The notes below the pieces were generated by a model. It made no database searches. It was given only the letters and a program-made list of their open reading frames with translations, and was not told the origin of the DNA. From JAVKNF01 sp031537795 (lineage in GTDB: Bacteria > Pseudomonadota > Alphaproteobacteria > Rickettsiales > Deianiraeaceae), in the NCBI GenBank assembly GCA_031537795.1, contig JAVKNF010000006.1:1-13656 (forward strand): a stretch of 13,656 nucleotides of DNA. The letters run 5' to 3'. Of the stretch, positions 13,653-13,656 are shown piece by piece. Numbering within the stretch: position 1 is the first letter of the stretch; every line of letters begins with the position of its first letter. A program made the translations under genes and the position numbers.

Positions 13653-13656
13653 AACA

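Larger units (their letters stand above)
13406..13656 (-). pseudogene. Degraded coding-like remnant, possibly of an insertion sequence transposase
   Basis: This stretch after recF has 32% G+C on the line 13561-13620, far above true spacers here (8% on one line), so it looks like former coding DNA. On the minus strand a frame is open from the window edge for 46 codons and reads in part IRFLCADGYEVYKK, ending at a TGA (13517-13515). Shifting back one base at the AAAAAA run gives a continuation, QLNRKTDLAKGNA, before another stop. A D-G-Y..Y motif followed by NRKT resembles the C-terminal half of IS1-type DDE transposases, where ..TDxxxAY.. precedes ..RRKTRCYSKS. This resemblance is weak and the middle part would be missing. 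The segment is cut by the window end, so an intact element may lie outside. Confidence 0.3.

Overview
The window comes from a very AT-rich bacterial chromosome (hand counts on single 60-base lines: 8% G+C in an intergenic line, 18% in a membrane-protein gene, 33% in the most GC-rich genes). It looks like a reduced, probably host-associated proteobacterium. An Mla-type outer-membrane lipid protein (MlaA) points to a Gram-negative, and the MlaA, IF2 and RecF sequences would fit an alphaproteobacterium of the Rickettsiales/Holosporales kind. That placement is an inference from family resemblance, not a tree. TGA ends infB, topA and the 456-aa membrane gene, so the standard code is in use.

Layout: (1) 195-2234, minus: infB, standing apart from the nusA and rbfA partners it usually has, followed by a possible terminator. 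(2) 2333-4219, plus: a 628-aa single-pass membrane protein with a large Asn/Ser/Thr/Gln-rich outer part and one canonical EF-hand loop, under a good sigma70-type promoter. I do not recognise it. (3) 8759 to 4216, minus: a tight set topA - unknown polytopic membrane protein - mlaA, with a 3-base gap and then an ATGA overlap. (4) 8881-10462, plus: an exported Bcp-type peroxiredoxin overlapping trpS. (5) 10464-11132, minus: an unrecognised helical basic protein, convergent with trpS and divergent from rpsL. (6) 11273-13405, plus: rpsL - rpsG - tatA - recF, packed with 2-6 base gaps and a 41-base tatA/recF overlap. fusA does not follow rpsG. (7) 13406-13656: a non-genic tail of coding-like composition with an 18-base direct repeat and a broken minus-strand reading frame, perhaps a transposase remnant.

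Most genes are housekeeping: translation (IF2, S12, S7, TrpRS), DNA topology and repair (TopA, RecF), envelope upkeep (MlaA, TatA) and peroxide defence (Bcp-like). The accessory or lineage-specific content is the EF-hand membrane protein, the polytopic protein between topA and mlaA, the helical protein beside rpsL, and the right-hand remnant. Two window-wide traits stand out: Shine-Dalgarno motifs are almost absent before start codons, and the best promoter matches sit so close to the starts that leaders would be only about 2-17 nt. No RNA gene, CRISPR array or intact insertion sequence was seen.
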